Source: an uncultured Anaerovibrio sp.
Lineage (GTDB): Bacteria; Bacillota; Negativicutes; Selenomonadales; Selenomonadaceae
DNA: 13,193 bases
Reading direction: 5' to 3'
NCBI GenBank assembly: GCA_902785445.1
Contig: CACZYN010000023.1
Location: 1 to 13,193 of the forward strand
Shown: piece after piece, positions 12,870 to 13,193 of the stretch
Numbering within the stretch: the first letter of the stretch is position 1
Layout of the letters: each line of letters starts with the position of its first letter
Program-made: the position numbers and the translations under genes
The notes under the pieces: model-generated
What the model was told of the DNA's origin: nothing
What the model saw: only the letters and a program-made list of their open reading frames with translations
Database searches by the model: none

Positions 12870-13193
12870 AGACGCAGGATGTGTCAGTTAATGATCTCTC
12901 CTGGAAAATCGAATACCATGCTGACCGCTGTACCATGTGCGGCAGCTGTGTGGCAGCTTGCTCCTTTAAGGCTATAAAGGTGGAAACCCAAGGTCAATCC
13001 ATTGTGGTGTCTACGGACAATCAGCCAAATCCGGAGCATCGCCATATTGCCAGACCAATTATTAAACAAAAAGCCAGCCTGACTGACTATTGTCGGGGCT
13101 GTGGCATGTGTGAAAAGGTTTGTCCTAATAATGCCATTCACCCAGTTCGTAACATCGATAGTCGGCAAAAGCTCTTATCCAAGGATAATGGAC
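12857..13193 (+). CDS. Archaeal-type glutamate synthase, Fe-S/FMN synthase subunit (N-terminal part)
   Basis: Only the first 112 codons are present; the frame is open to the right edge. Two ferredoxin-like motifs are visible: CTMCGSCVAAC (Cys25, 28, 31, 35) and CRGCGMCEKVCP (Cys79, 82, 85, 89), each able to hold a [4Fe-4S] cluster. In archaeal-type glutamate synthases the central subunit has such an N-terminal ferredoxin domain before the FMN-binding barrel, which is expected beyond the window. The ATG at 12857 lies inside the end of the amidotransferase gene and has GGAGGT 6 bases before it, a very good ribosome-binding site. The overlap implies coupled translation. From this part alone it could be another Fe-S protein; the partner gene makes glutamate synthase the best call. 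Confidence 0.82.
   Translation, partial: MEAVKTQDVSVNDLSWKIEYHADRCTMCGSCVAACSFKAIKVETQGQSIVVSTDNQPNPEHRHIARPIIKQKASLTDYCRGCGMCEKVCPNNAIHPVRNIDSRQKLLSKDNG

Noticed and set aside
12884..13168. 94-codon minus-strand frame at the right end
   Set aside because: It is antisense to the two cysteine-cluster motifs of the glutamate synthase subunit and has no support of its own.
1..13193. CRISPR arrays, tRNA/rRNA genes, transposases, prophage or toxin-antitoxin genes
   Set aside because: None is visible. All long coding frames are accounted for by housekeeping or conserved families, apart from the small secreted protein.

Overview
The window looks like chromosomal DNA from a low-to-moderate GC anaerobic Firmicute. 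A Negativicutes (Selenomonas-like) origin fits best. This is inferred from gene content and protein style: a free-standing AICAR formyltransferase, methionine synthase split from its reactivation domain, parAB with a DUF4446 gene, an M23 peptidase next to a bactofilin, and an archaeal-type glutamate synthase. No rRNA or tRNA gene is present to confirm it. An rsmG end, a parA-parB pair, two perfect parS sites and a small cluster of DnaA-box-like 9-mers all place the segment close to the replication origin.

Layout. (1) Bases 1-692 hold a broken junction. The C-terminal part of a DUF4143-type AAA ATPase (minus strand, running off the left edge) is joined head to head, at about base 132, to an rsmG that lacks its first ~60 codons. 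(2) Bases 780-1364 encode a small secreted protein of unknown function. They are followed by an AT-rich spacer with four DnaA-box-like sites and a strong hairpin. (3) A stand-alone AICAR formyltransferase (minus) and 6-phosphofructokinase (plus) diverge from a shared region with back-to-back -35 boxes. The formyltransferase leader contains three inverted repeats. (4) pfkA and metH converge on a parS site and a 17-bp bidirectional terminator. (5) On the minus strand, a separate methionine synthase reactivation protein precedes a metH that ends after the B12 domain. Between them lies a 172-nt element closed by a 13-bp perfect stem, which I cannot assign to a known RNA family. (6) A second parS lies at the predicted transcription start of that pair, opposite the parA-parB-DUF4446 operon, which ends at a strong terminator. 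(7) An M23 peptidase/bactofilin pair follows, behind a promoter with an inverted repeat in its spacer. (8) After a 408-base AT-rich gap with a full-consensus promoter come the amidotransferase subunit and the start of the Fe-S synthase subunit of an archaeal-type glutamate synthase.

How the genes fit together: ParA, ParB and the two parS sites form an origin-segregation module. The M23 protein and bactofilin probably shape the cell wall. The split MetH pair makes methionine using B12. Glutamate synthase assimilates ammonia through glutamine. AICAR formyltransferase and Pfk serve purine synthesis and glycolysis. No mobile element or CRISPR array was seen. The least explained features are the junction at base ~132, the 172-nt element before metH, and the possible origin sequence near base 1400.
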